DNA of 24,728 nucleotides, taken from positions 1 to 24,728 of the forward strand of contig CALXUL010000235.1 of assembly GCA_944391635.1 (NCBI GenBank), read 5' to 3'. The notes below the pieces were generated by a model. It was not told the origin of the DNA and ran no database searches. It saw only the letters and a list, made by a program, of their open reading frames with translations. Source of the DNA: an uncultured Clostridia bacterium. GTDB taxonomy: Bacteria; Bacillota; Clostridia; UBA1381. The translations under genes were made by a program, and so were the position numbers. Below are positions 7,307 through 16,400 of this stretch, in pieces; positions within the stretch are counted from its first letter, which is position 1; the number at the start of each line of letters is the position of its first letter.

Positions 7307-9574
7307 TTATTTATCAGCCACTAAAATGGTATAAGGAATATCTTTCCAGCTCCATACATAAGCTTTAACCCTGTCTGCGTCCTGAAATCCTTCGATATTA
7401 CATTCTATACTGTTTAATCCTGCCGATAATGTAACAGGTTTAACGCTACGGCTGAATATTTGACCATCCTTATATGCCGCTGTAAAAACATATACTGTCT
7501 GATTTGTACTTAGCATATTATCAAGCCCCGCTTCCAGAACACCGTTTTCAGTTATATTAGCTGACTTTACACTGACCGGAGTTAATATACTCTCAAAATC
7601 AGCATATAATTTTTCGCCGTAAAGCTCGCCGTTACCCATAACAACATTTTCCGCAACAGTAAGCTTATATTTCTTGCCCGGAGCAAGCGGCTTATCCAAT
7701 TCAAACTCCACGCTCATATCACTTTCGTTATAAACCGCAGATATTATTTTACAATCAGTATCACTTATACTGAATTTTGAAGGATAAACGCTCACAGGTG
7801 TCAGCCCTGCCGTAAAATACGCTTTGAACTTTACATCTGATGAAGATATATAATTATCCGCAAAACCATTTTCCGAGGTAATTTTTTCTATATACGGCAT
7901 TTCTGAAACATGTGTTACCGTAAGATTATCCAAAGCATAATAGTTCTCCGGCACGCCCTCAAGCTTTGATATAAGACGTATCCAGCTTGCTGCATTGCCT
8001 GCAACATTATTAATTGCATAGTCTTCAATTGCTTTCTCTCCATTAAGATATATATCCATCATACCGTCCGGCACATTTATATCAAGCCGTACTCTATACC
8101 AGGTATCCGCGGAAAACGGAACATACTGTTTCCCGTCACCAGAGTATATCAAGGAATTTTTTATCTCAAAAATATTAGCACGATTATTGAGATTATCCGC
8201 AAACATTGCCTGAACTGCTCCGCGCATATCCTTCACATATAAGTCAAATTCAGCTATTACCTTTGTATAGCAGTTTCCCAAATCAAGTGACATCCAGGGT
8301 CCCTCAAGAGATGTATCATATGCTTGATCTGCGCCAAGCAGAATACTTTTCCCAAAATCATCCCTTAATACTTCATAGCGCACAAATCCTCTCCCGTTTG
8401 TATTAGACGATACCCCCGATGACGTTTCGTAATTTGCAGTCAAATATATTTTACTTACACTTTTCCCAACCGCAATCGCTATATTCGCACTTGCACTTTC
8501 ATCATAATTATTTATTACATAAAATGTTACGCTGTGCACGCCAAGCGACAATCCCGACAAATCAAGCTGCTGGGACATCTCGGTAATATCAGCAATTTTT
8601 TTGCCGTCAATATTTACGTAGCCCTGCTTTATGCTGGCATCAGTCATCTTTACACCAAAATTTACCGATACCAGTTCATCTCTTTCATATACTCCCTCAT
8701 TCTCAAGATCCATTATCAAAAGAGGTTTTGTGTCTGCAAGCGCACGTACTGTAAGTGTTTCACTTTTAGCAGTTTTCCCATATGAATCGGTCACCTCTGC
8801 CCAAATCTCGTGTTCTCCGATTTCAAATCTTTTTGAAGTCTGATAAGGTGACGAGGTATCCGACGCAATTAATTCGCCATCTGCATAAAAATCTACTTTT
8901 CTTACTTTGTCATATGCCGCAGCATCCGCTGTAAAAACAAACTCCTCTGTTTCAAGAGCCGTCTGGGATGATGATTTCAGCGTAACTGTCGGCAGTGTAT
9001 AATCAGATGGCATACTTTTTTCTACTGAATAATGCGGATTATACATATATGCAATAATGTTTCCCGTACTTGATGCGTTATATGCTATGCTCATACGCAA
9101 AACCGGCGAACCGCTTATAACATTCTTATCCTCAATAGTTTTGTAATGTACATCGTTTATGTATATATCCATCGTCTGTTGCGGGACTATTCTGATATTA
9201 ATTTCATTCCATTGGTCCACATTAAAATCAGCCAAAGGTATTGTTATTCTGTTAAAATAAAAACTTGCGCCTCTTAAATAAAATCCTATACTTGATAGTT
9301 CCTGTGTAGGATACAACTCCAACGAAAAGCATTGGCAGGAGTCTGGGGTAAACTCCTCCAAAGTATACCCCAGATCATCCGCCATGGCAAACATTGCGGC
9401 AGAAAGTTCATCTTCGGCTTTGCCGCCGATTCCACCCACTGTATGACCTATGTTTGTAATGCTTGCATACTCAACATCCTTTTCATATATAACTGCCATT
9501 TCTTCAGCGCTGACTGCCACACCAAGACCAAACGTCATTATCAAAGCCAAAAGCAAAGATATTATGTTCTTCAT
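7307..9574 (-). CDS. Secreted LamG/Ig-like multidomain protein, non-catalytic
   Basis: The 755-residue protein has a signal peptide (cleavage near VSA-EE, residue 23). Domains in order: LamG-like (~25-190); an Ig-like fold (~195-280: 'VDFYADGELIASDTSSPY', 'GEHEIWAEVTDSYG'); a second Ig-like fold (~281-370); a second LamG-like domain (~375-560: 'YYALDNLTVTHV'); an SbsA-type Ig domain (~563-660: 'LAPGKKYKLTV'); and a C-terminal module (~665-755: 'VKAYVWSWKDIPY'). No catalytic motif, SLH or sortase signal is seen. It probably binds polysaccharide or acts as a spacer protein outside the cell. GAGGTG and AGAGGG lie just before the ATG, and the former overlaps the stop codon of the lyase gene 14 bases upstream, which points to translational coupling. 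The precise ligand is unknown. Confidence 0.8.
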   Translation of the reverse strand: MKNIISLLLALIMTFGLGVAVSAEEMAVIYEKDVEYASITNIGHTVGGIGGKAEDELSAAMFAMADDLGYTLEEFTPDSCQCFSLELYPTQELSSIGFYLRGASFYFNRITIPLADFNVDQWNEINIRIVPQQTMDIYINDVHYKTIEDKNVISGSPVLRMSIAYNASSTGNIIAYMYNPHYSVEKSMPSDYTLPTVTLKSSSQTALETEEFVFTADAAAYDKVRKVDFYADGELIASDTSSPYQTSKRFEIGEHEIWAEVTDSYGKTAKSETLTVRALADTKPLLIMDLENEGVYERDELVSVNFGVKMTDASIKQGYVNIDGKKIADITEMSQQLDLSGLSLGVHSVTFYVINNYDESASANIAIAVGKSVSKIYLTANYETSSGVSSNTNGRGFVRYEVLRDDFGKSILLGADQAYDTSLEGPWMSLDLGNCYTKVIAEFDLYVKDMRGAVQAMFADNLNNRANIFEIKNSLIYSGDGKQYVPFSADTWYRVRLDINVPDGMMDIYLNGEKAIEDYAINNVAGNAASWIRLISKLEGVPENYYALDNLTVTHVSEMPYIEKITSENGFADNYISSSDVKFKAYFTAGLTPVSVYPSKFSISDTDCKIISAVYNESDMSVEFELDKPLAPGKKYKLTVAENVVMGNGELYGEKLYADFESILTPVSVKSANITENGVLEAGLDNMLSTNQTVYVFTAAYKDGQIFSRSVKPVTLSAGLNSIECNIEGFQDADRVKAYVWSWKDIPYTILVADK

Positions 9575-9588
9575 TTTCCCTCTTCACC

Positions 9589-12500
9589 TCATTTTTTTGT
9601 TAAAATACCAAATTCCCGGACTCCGCTCCAGGCATTTACAGTATTGCCATGACCTGTAAACCTGACGTATCTTGCTTCCTGCGGCTCTATTTCAATAAGT
9701 TCCAAATCCTCCGTAGTACCACAGCTCTTGCCTGAGAATACCTGCTTATAATATTCGCCGTCTGACGATACTTCCACATCAAACCTATAATTTCTTTCAT
9801 CACCCCATTCAAAGGCAATTGCTATTGCATCTACACGTTTTACTTCTCCCAAATCAAATATAGCATACTCTCCGTCACCTTCTGCAGCCCAGCGGGTCTG
9901 TAAATCACCATCAAGCATATTCGCACCAAAATTCTGTTCCTCCGGTGTCGAGCTAACACTCAGCTTATAAACTATATTTCTTGTCATTCCGAATACATCT
10001 TCCGGTTTTTTCAGAAGCGAATATTTAATAACATATGTAGTTTTATAATATCCGTTAGCGTCATATCCGGTCACAGTAGTAACCTCATCGGTTGTTTCAG
10101 CCTGGCTTATCTCTACTCTGCCGTTTTCTGACTCTGCCGTTACAATGGGTATCTTCTCTCCCTCTAATATGCCCAAAGTATATGTTGTAGTGTTCTCATC
10201 AAAGCCTTCAAGAGGCTCACCGTCAACATAAATTGCGCTTACATTTGAGTCACTTCGTTTTATAAGCTCGCCTTCAGGAACTTTCCATTCTGAAATTGGC
10301 TTATTAATCATTCCCGACTCTGCTGCCGGCTCATCCATTGCATAAAGTTTTGCTTCAATATAACAGTCACCGCTGACAGTAGCTTTCAGCATTAGCTTAT
10401 TCTTGTCTGCATCGCTTGCCATCCAGGAACTGTTTAATCCCGAAATAGGCGTTGCTGTTGTTGCTATAAGCTCGAAGTCCTCTGCATTTGTTAAGAATTC
10501 CACAACAAGTTTTTTATTATTAATCGTAAGTATTGCTTTATTACCCTGTATTTCAATCTGTGCAGGTGTCTGCATATTCCAGTATACCTCGGTATTATCA
10601 ACCAGCGGTTTAAATTCATCCCTCACCGTAAGGCTTCGTCTTTCGTCCGAAACAAAGAATCCGCGCTTAACATATGAACACCATTTGCTGTAACCCTCGG
10701 TATTGTCATATACTGCAATAGCTCCCTTTGGCGCTGATTCAAACCGCTCAAGGTTTGTATATGACGCCAGGATAAAATCCTCCTCGTCAGCTTTTGGATT
10801 AAATACAAGCATATTATGACCTTCTGCCCTGCCTCTGTATACGGTGTACATATTGTATCCCAAATATGTGGAGTTATCCATTCCAAGGTCTACCGCCCAC
10901 CGTTCTCCAAGTAGGTCGAATATCCATGATCCACCGTCATAGTGTGCATGATATACGTTATTTTTACCGCCATGCGCGCCAAAGTTCAGCGAATCACTTC
11001 TTTCCCAATCCTCTCGTATCGAAACCATATCAAGTCCACGGCTCCAATAATCCAGCTTCAGCTCTGGTTTTTCATCCATTACCGATGAATCATACCATAT
11101 CATATCAAATACTGTCGGCTGATCTATCGAACTATACCTATAATATGTAAGCGCTTTATCGTTCATATATTTGCCGAAACAGGCAAACTGTGTTGCTTTC
11201 AGGCTTCCGGCATTATATGCTGTATCACTAAAGTTATTTATACCTTGGAAAGAATCAAGATACATCGCATAGTAAGGTGTTGATGAGAATCCCGGATGCG
11301 ACATTATTCCAAAATCACTGCCGCATGACGTCTCCAGCGCACTAATGAGATACGCAAAATATATTGTTGCATAATCCCAATAGTTCGGACCTTCTTCCCA
11401 GGCTCCGTCGGGTTCAAACTTCGGCAGCGCATACCCCAAACTTTGTATTGCCTTTGACACCGAGTCAAAACACAAATCCGGATATACATCCGCAAACGCA
11501 AGCGCAGCATTTATCATACCGCCGTTTACTACCGGGTTAAAGTTTGTGGGCTGTTTTACGAAGTTACCTCCGGATAGATTGGAAAAGGTTGCGTCAACGT
11601 GTAGTTTTCCGTAATATGCGCTATTAATAGGAACAAGGCCCAATTCATATGCGCTCTGTTCGATAAAGCTTCTTTGTTCTTCGGTAAGCGCTTCATAAAA
11701 CCAGTCATATCCTATTGCAACGGCAAGCAGCGCCTCACCGGTATCTATTGTATGCGATGGGTTCCAATCCTTAAATGAACAGCAAGATAAAAGTTCCTCC
11801 CAGGCAGCATCAAGATATTTACTGTCCTTGGTTACCTGCCATGCATATCCCCAATAAATCATCTTGTCACGCCAGTTCCTTACAACTGTAAGAATATTCG
11901 CCTGACCTCCGCTTTCGCTGCCAAGCACATACTTGTCAACTTCCCTGTCAAGCAAAGTATCTGCCTTTGCTATTATTTTCTTATGCCACTGTGCCATTCT
12001 TTCATCAGTGACTATTTCATTTCGTATTCTTTCAAAATCTTCCGCTGTTGCAATTATCCTGGGATGTACACCTGCAGAAGCCTTTTCGTCAAATGCAGCG
12101 CGGATGTCCTCGGCAGCGGGCAGCAGATTTTTCATAAATGTTGAAACTTCACTTAAAAGTGCATCATCTGCCTTAAATTCGTTTTCCGAGAAGATAACAA
12201 GGTATAAATCACTGTTTTCATATACTTTAAGACCTAATTGAGCAGCCGCAGCCTTTAAGGGTACCTCGTCTTTTAGCTCGTATTCTGCAGGCAGTTCACC
12301 AAGCAGTTTTACAGCCATATCATTATTCACATAAATATCACCGTACTTTTCTTCCGGCTTTTCTGCCAACTCCTTAACACCGCCGGCATAAATCATACCG
12401 TTTGCTGTACAAATTGCGCTCCTGCCCTCAAGAAGTGCCTTTTCGCGTGTACCGTCAGACATAATAGAAACCTGCTTGCTCTCTATTTCATCTAAAGATT

Positions 12501-13785
12501 CTACCGGTTCCATTGCCTCATATACCCGGTAGTTATCAACCGCCATAACACCCTGCGCACTGCCCGACATCCAGATTCTGCACATACGCGGAGTAACAAA
12601 GTTACTTACTGGGAATGCGGTATCTTTTGCCACCAGTTCGTAATCTATATAAACATCATAACTTCTCGTCGGCATCTTATACACTATCGCTATATTGTAC
12701 CACTGTCCCTTATTAAAAGTGCATACGGCATTGCCGTTTCTTAATGTAAATGTACCTGCCGAATTTATTGTACCGGCATCCATATCAACATTACCTGCAT
12801 TTGTAACAGTATCCCTTAGTATTGACGGATTTATTGACGGTCCAAACTTATCAAACCTAAAATCAGCCTGCACCACCAAATAATTTACATCATTTGTAAA
12901 GTTCATATCAAGGTGCATATCATCAGTTGAGTTTTTATCGAGAACCAGGAATTTATTGCCTGATTCTGTTTTTATATATGCACTGTTTGATTTTTTATTT
13001 ATTGTAACCTCGTTTATCGGTCCTGAAGTTTCTCCGTCTGCCAAATCTTCCATATCGTTCTTCGTCAAAATTGAAGCTCCAAGAGTTGCAGGTACATCTA
13101 TAATATCTATTACTTCCTCGTTATTTTTCTCCGGGGTAAAATTCTTTCTCATATTTTCTCCGCCAAACACACAGATATTATCAATATACACCTCCGCCGA
13201 AAGAGTATCACCAGAACCAAAAGTAAATTTTACACCTGTTGGGATAATATCGCTTTTTTGCATATACCAATCAGAAATACAGGTTCTTGAATCAATTGCT
13301 ACGCTGTATTCCTCGCGTACGCTGTCGATACAAACTGCAATTTCCTTTTCAGCATCAAGCGAAAAGCCCCCTATAATCTTATTATCGTATGTTCTTATTG
13401 TGCCGTCTTTTTTTATCTGCAATACCGTTGATTCATTGCCTTTAGAATCGAGTATGGATACGGTAACATCTGAACTTTCAACTTCCTGCATAAAATCAAA
13501 TGCAACAACGGTATTATCTAATACTCCGGCTTCCCATTTTGCGGTTACCATTCCTTTTGAAATACCTGTTGCAACCTTTAATGCCTTATTATCATCACCT
13601 AAGTTAACACAGTTTGCCACGGTATTAGAAACCTCAAGCGACGTTTCGGTTTCATTCAAAGCGTATTGGTTAAAGTCTTCATAGAAATAAACCTCATCGT
13701 CTTTTACTGCCGAAAATGCTGCACACTGGAATACAACGGTTGATGACAGCACAAGTGCTAATATACGTTTTAATCTCGTTTTCAT
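9589..13785 (-). CDS. Secreted heparinase II/III-like polysaccharide lyase with LamG and discoidin domains
   Basis: The chosen start (ATG 13785, 1398 residues) gives a signal peptide (MKTRLKRILALVLSSTVVFQ...) behind GAAGGAGGA. An ATG at 13824 would add 13 residues before it. In the numbering of that longer form: LamG-like ~42-222 and ~250-436; a stalk domain like copper-amine-oxidase N1 ~455-548 ('VPLKAAAAQLGLKVY'); the (alpha/alpha) toroid lyase ~585-900, with EEGPNYWDY (Tyr815/Tyr818) as candidate catalytic tyrosines; and a beta-sandwich ~925-1170 with H-A-H-Y-D-G (959-964) and GHNMLVF (1002-1008), the heparinase II/III hallmark. An Ig-like linker and an F5/8-type C (discoidin, CBM32-like) domain (1280-1411) follow. 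It should cleave uronic-acid glycosidic bonds by beta-elimination, making the unsaturated ends that GH105 removes. The PL family and substrate are unassigned. Confidence 0.87.
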   Translation of the reverse strand: MKTRLKRILALVLSSTVVFQCAAFSAVKDDEVYFYEDFNQYALNETETSLEVSNTVANCVNLGDDNKALKVATGISKGMVTAKWEAGVLDNTVVAFDFMQEVESSDVTVSILDSKGNESTVLQIKKDGTIRTYDNKIIGGFSLDAEKEIAVCIDSVREEYSVAIDSRTCISDWYMQKSDIIPTGVKFTFGSGDTLSAEVYIDNICVFGGENMRKNFTPEKNNEEVIDIIDVPATLGASILTKNDMEDLADGETSGPINEVTINKKSNSAYIKTESGNKFLVLDKNSTDDMHLDMNFTNDVNYLVVQADFRFDKFGPSINPSILRDTVTNAGNVDMDAGTINSAGTFTLRNGNAVCTFNKGQWYNIAIVYKMPTRSYDVYIDYELVAKDTAFPVSNFVTPRMCRIWMSGSAQGVMAVDNYRVYEAMEPVESLDEIESKQVSIMSDGTREKALLEGRSAICTANGMIYAGGVKELAEKPEEKYGDIYVNNDMAVKLLGELPAEYELKDEVPLKAAAAQLGLKVYENSDLYLVIFSENEFKADDALLSEVSTFMKNLLPAAEDIRAAFDEKASAGVHPRIIATAEDFERIRNEIVTDERMAQWHKKIIAKADTLLDREVDKYVLGSESGGQANILTVVRNWRDKMIYWGYAWQVTKDSKYLDAAWEELLSCCSFKDWNPSHTIDTGEALLAVAIGYDWFYEALTEEQRSFIEQSAYELGLVPINSAYYGKLHVDATFSNLSGGNFVKQPTNFNPVVNGGMINAALAFADVYPDLCFDSVSKAIQSLGYALPKFEPDGAWEEGPNYWDYATIYFAYLISALETSCGSDFGIMSHPGFSSTPYYAMYLDSFQGINNFSDTAYNAGSLKATQFACFGKYMNDKALTYYRYSSIDQPTVFDMIWYDSSVMDEKPELKLDYWSRGLDMVSIREDWERSDSLNFGAHGGKNNVYHAHYDGGSWIFDLLGERWAVDLGMDNSTYLGYNMYTVYRGRAEGHNMLVFNPKADEEDFILASYTNLERFESAPKGAIAVYDNTEGYSKWCSYVKRGFFVSDERRSLTVRDEFKPLVDNTEVYWNMQTPAQIEIQGNKAILTINNKKLVVEFLTNAEDFELIATTATPISGLNSSWMASDADKNKLMLKATVSGDCYIEAKLYAMDEPAAESGMINKPISEWKVPEGELIKRSDSNVSAIYVDGEPLEGFDENTTTYTLGILEGEKIPIVTAESENGRVEISQAETTDEVTTVTGYDANGYYKTTYVIKYSLLKKPEDVFGMTRNIVYKLSVSSTPEEQNFGANMLDGDLQTRWAAEGDGEYAIFDLGEVKRVDAIAIAFEWGDERNYRFDVEVSSDGEYYKQVFSGKSCGTTEDLELIEIEPQEARYVRFTGHGNTVNAWSGVREFGILTKK

Positions 13786-13802
13786 ATCGCTGTATTCCTC
13801 CT

Positions 13803-16388
13803 TCACTGTGCATATACTATACAAGCGTTTGTTTCAAGCGCTCTTTGTCTAAGTAAAACCACATCTGCTGTTCCGTTATTTTTATATGTTCTTATATCGC
13901 CAAGACTTCCGGTTGTAACCGTACGCTCTTTCAAATCCACAATTGCAATATAATTTGTCTTCACCGGAAAATTACGCAATGCTTTTAAGTCAAAAGCATT
14001 CTCATCCGAATCGGTCATATAAATCCACTGATTTTCAACAGCATACGCTCTTCCGAACTGATAGTTCACACCCATATCACCAGTATTAAATGTTGCTGAA
14101 TCAGCTGATTGATTCCTCGCAAATACATTTTCATTTGCATCAAAATCAATAATCATATTCTTTATGACATCGCCTTCAAGCGCATATCTTATAACATCTC
14201 CAAATCCGAGTTTTTCTCCCGAAGCCTTATAAAGTGAGATTGAGTTGTCGATATAGTATGCTGCATAACTGTTATCCTGCCATCCATAAACCATCGGCAT
14301 TATCTCATCCGTATCCTTGTTATAGACCATATTAACCTTTTCCACAACAAGCGATACCGCACGCTCAGGAATTGACGGCACGGTTGTATCGGCTTTTATA
14401 ACCACTGCTCCTGCGTTGCCTGACTCGTCAACATCATACACCAAAAGTCCTCCGTATGTATGACCGTCTAAGAAATATGAATTTGTACGCACCCTGTATT
14501 CCTCGGTTTCGGAAGAATCGGTAGGTATTACAAATACCTTGGTTGCTGCAACGTTAAATGACGGATACATAATATTTACGCTTGACTTATAATAAAATGA
14601 ATTGGTATTAAATACACACTCGCTAAGCGAATCTTCCTCCGGTTTATCCTGTGCAATATATCCTTCATTTGTCTCTGCTGTATCTATTACTTTTATATTG
14701 CCTTCAGTGTCAAGTCTAAACCTAATAAGTTCGTCAATATGACTGCTCAGTACATAATAAGAATCCTGCTGTTTTACGGTCAGTCCGTCAATTTTAATCT
14801 TGTCTGATAGATAGCACTTTATAAATTCACCATCCTCTGTAAAAATGCGAAGCAATGGATTTTCGTTTCGGTCTATATCATTTAATACTCTTACCAGATA
14901 ACCATACTGCATTTTAGTAGGATCTTCATTTACACATACTATCCTATTATCATCGGAAACCGCAAAACTTCCATGTGTTCCCGGCGATGCGGTATCAAGA
15001 TAATACTTTTCAAAATATGGCGTTGTTTTATAGAGAACCCCGTCAATATATATACCGTCCTCCGACATACGCTCTATCATACCCGATACTGTGTCAGACA
15101 GTTTAAATGCTGTAATATATTTACCGTCCTCTGATGCATACACCTGGAATATATCGCCCTGCTCTATATCAAGAAAACGAATTTCGGCTTCCTGATCGTA
15201 TATATTATATATTCCGCTTTCATCAGCAAAATCAAGCTTATTTTCATCGGAGTTTATATCAAAAACCACCGTATGGTCACGGCTTATGGATTTTACATTG
15301 ATATATCCTGCCTGCTTAAAGTTGACAACCTCAAATTCATCATCATCGTCATTATCGATTAACTCAAATCCGCCCAAGGCATCTTCAAGTAATGCATTTA
15401 TTCCCCTGTCGGTAAAAATACCGTTATACAAAACAATGTATTCCCCATCAAGTTTGCTGCGGTAAGTCTTGCTTTCGGGGTTATACTGCAAAATTCCGCC
15501 TGACGTAAAAGATGTATCCTCTGCATCAAATGAAACAACCGTATTCTCCTCTGAAACAGTAACAGATACTGCGTTTTGGTCATCGTCATAATACGCTATA
15601 ACATCATAACCTATAAGCCCGTTATAGTCCTCTGTATTCTCGGTATTTAAAGCGATATTACCGATTACTATTTTTGACGTTTCCTTATCAATATCTTTTG
15701 AATACAAATTAATTTGCGATGATACAAGTATTCCCTGTATACTTTCAATATCATAATAACGCATCAAAAATGTATCTTCACTTACTGCCTGTTTGTAATT
15801 ACCGTCAAACTCAAGAAGCCTTGCATTAAGGGCATTCAAAATCAATATTTTTTCATTGTCTATTCCTAACTCACCGGTACTCACTTCAACTTTTTTAAGT
15901 ATCCCGGCATAATCCGCCGCTTTACGATACCCTGTAGGATACCCTCCGGTAAGCTTTGCATAATCACCGTAACCAAGCATCTTTACAATTACTGTAAGCG
16001 CCTCGTCAAATGTGATATTATCATCTGGGCGGAATGTTTCGCTTTTTTCGATCAATCCAAGTTCCACCGCTTTATATATGTATCCGGCATACTCGCTATT
16101 CTCCTGCACATCCTTAAATGAACCCTTAGAATTTTCAAGTGGTTTACTGTTTAATATATCCACAATATCACTGATAAATTCCGCCCTCTTTATGCCGCGC
16201 AAAGGATGCCCTATAACTGCATTAATCAGTGAATCAGATTCATTTATCAGCGCTTGTTTGGTTGTAATTTCTGTCTTTTTATATGTATCTTCACTTTGGC
16301 TGTCATCCGCAAGAACTGTACCTGCCAGGTTTAAAATAAAAAGTGAGATAATCAGACAAATACATAAACTTCTATTTAAAAATTTCAT
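13803..16388 (-). CDS. SLH-domain surface protein with large unrecognised beta-rich region
   Basis: The 861-residue protein has a signal peptide (KFLNRSLCICLIISLFILNLAGTVLA, cleavage near residue 27). N-terminal SLH repeats follow: a partial one at ~63-82 (GIKRAEFISDIVDIL), a full one at ~91-140 (FKDVQ...YIYKAVELGLI...FRPDDNITFDEALTVIVKMLGYG) and a degenerate third at ~150-195. These would anchor it to secondary cell-wall polymers. Residues ~200-861 are rich in short beta strands with repeated 'D.DGKYI', 'LDGEYIVLYNG' and 'DGVLYK' turns. I do not recognise a catalytic or binding family there; some clostridial SLH proteins have similar stretches. It starts behind AAGGAGAGG, 12 bases after the preceding stop codon, and ends 17 bases before the lyase. 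The position suggests it displays or organises the lyase, but this is inference. Confidence 0.8.
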   Translation of the reverse strand: MKFLNRSLCICLIISLFILNLAGTVLADDSQSEDTYKKTEITTKQALINESDSLINAVIGHPLRGIKRAEFISDIVDILNSKPLENSKGSFKDVQENSEYAGYIYKAVELGLIEKSETFRPDDNITFDEALTVIVKMLGYGDYAKLTGGYPTGYRKAADYAGILKKVEVSTGELGIDNEKILILNALNARLLEFDGNYKQAVSEDTFLMRYYDIESIQGILVSSQINLYSKDIDKETSKIVIGNIALNTENTEDYNGLIGYDVIAYYDDDQNAVSVTVSEENTVVSFDAEDTSFTSGGILQYNPESKTYRSKLDGEYIVLYNGIFTDRGINALLEDALGGFELIDNDDDDEFEVVNFKQAGYINVKSISRDHTVVFDINSDENKLDFADESGIYNIYDQEAEIRFLDIEQGDIFQVYASEDGKYITAFKLSDTVSGMIERMSEDGIYIDGVLYKTTPYFEKYYLDTASPGTHGSFAVSDDNRIVCVNEDPTKMQYGYLVRVLNDIDRNENPLLRIFTEDGEFIKCYLSDKIKIDGLTVKQQDSYYVLSSHIDELIRFRLDTEGNIKVIDTAETNEGYIAQDKPEEDSLSECVFNTNSFYYKSSVNIMYPSFNVAATKVFVIPTDSSETEEYRVRTNSYFLDGHTYGGLLVYDVDESGNAGAVVIKADTTVPSIPERAVSLVVEKVNMVYNKDTDEIMPMVYGWQDNSYAAYYIDNSISLYKASGEKLGFGDVIRYALEGDVIKNMIIDFDANENVFARNQSADSATFNTGDMGVNYQFGRAYAVENQWIYMTDSDENAFDLKALRNFPVKTNYIAIVDLKERTVTTGSLGDIRTYKNNGTADVVLLRQRALETNACIVYAQ

Positions 16389-16400
16389 CCTTTCCTCTCC

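Noticed and set aside
12956..13684. 242-residue open frame on the plus strand
   Set aside because: It lies wholly opposite the lyase gene, is rich in Ser/Phe/Ile as expected for an antisense shadow, and has no ribosome binding site or family motif.
13786..13824. Upstream ATG at 13824 as lyase start
   Set aside because: It adds 13 residues before a good signal peptide, overlaps the preceding gene, and the AAGGAGGA site serves the ATG at 13785.
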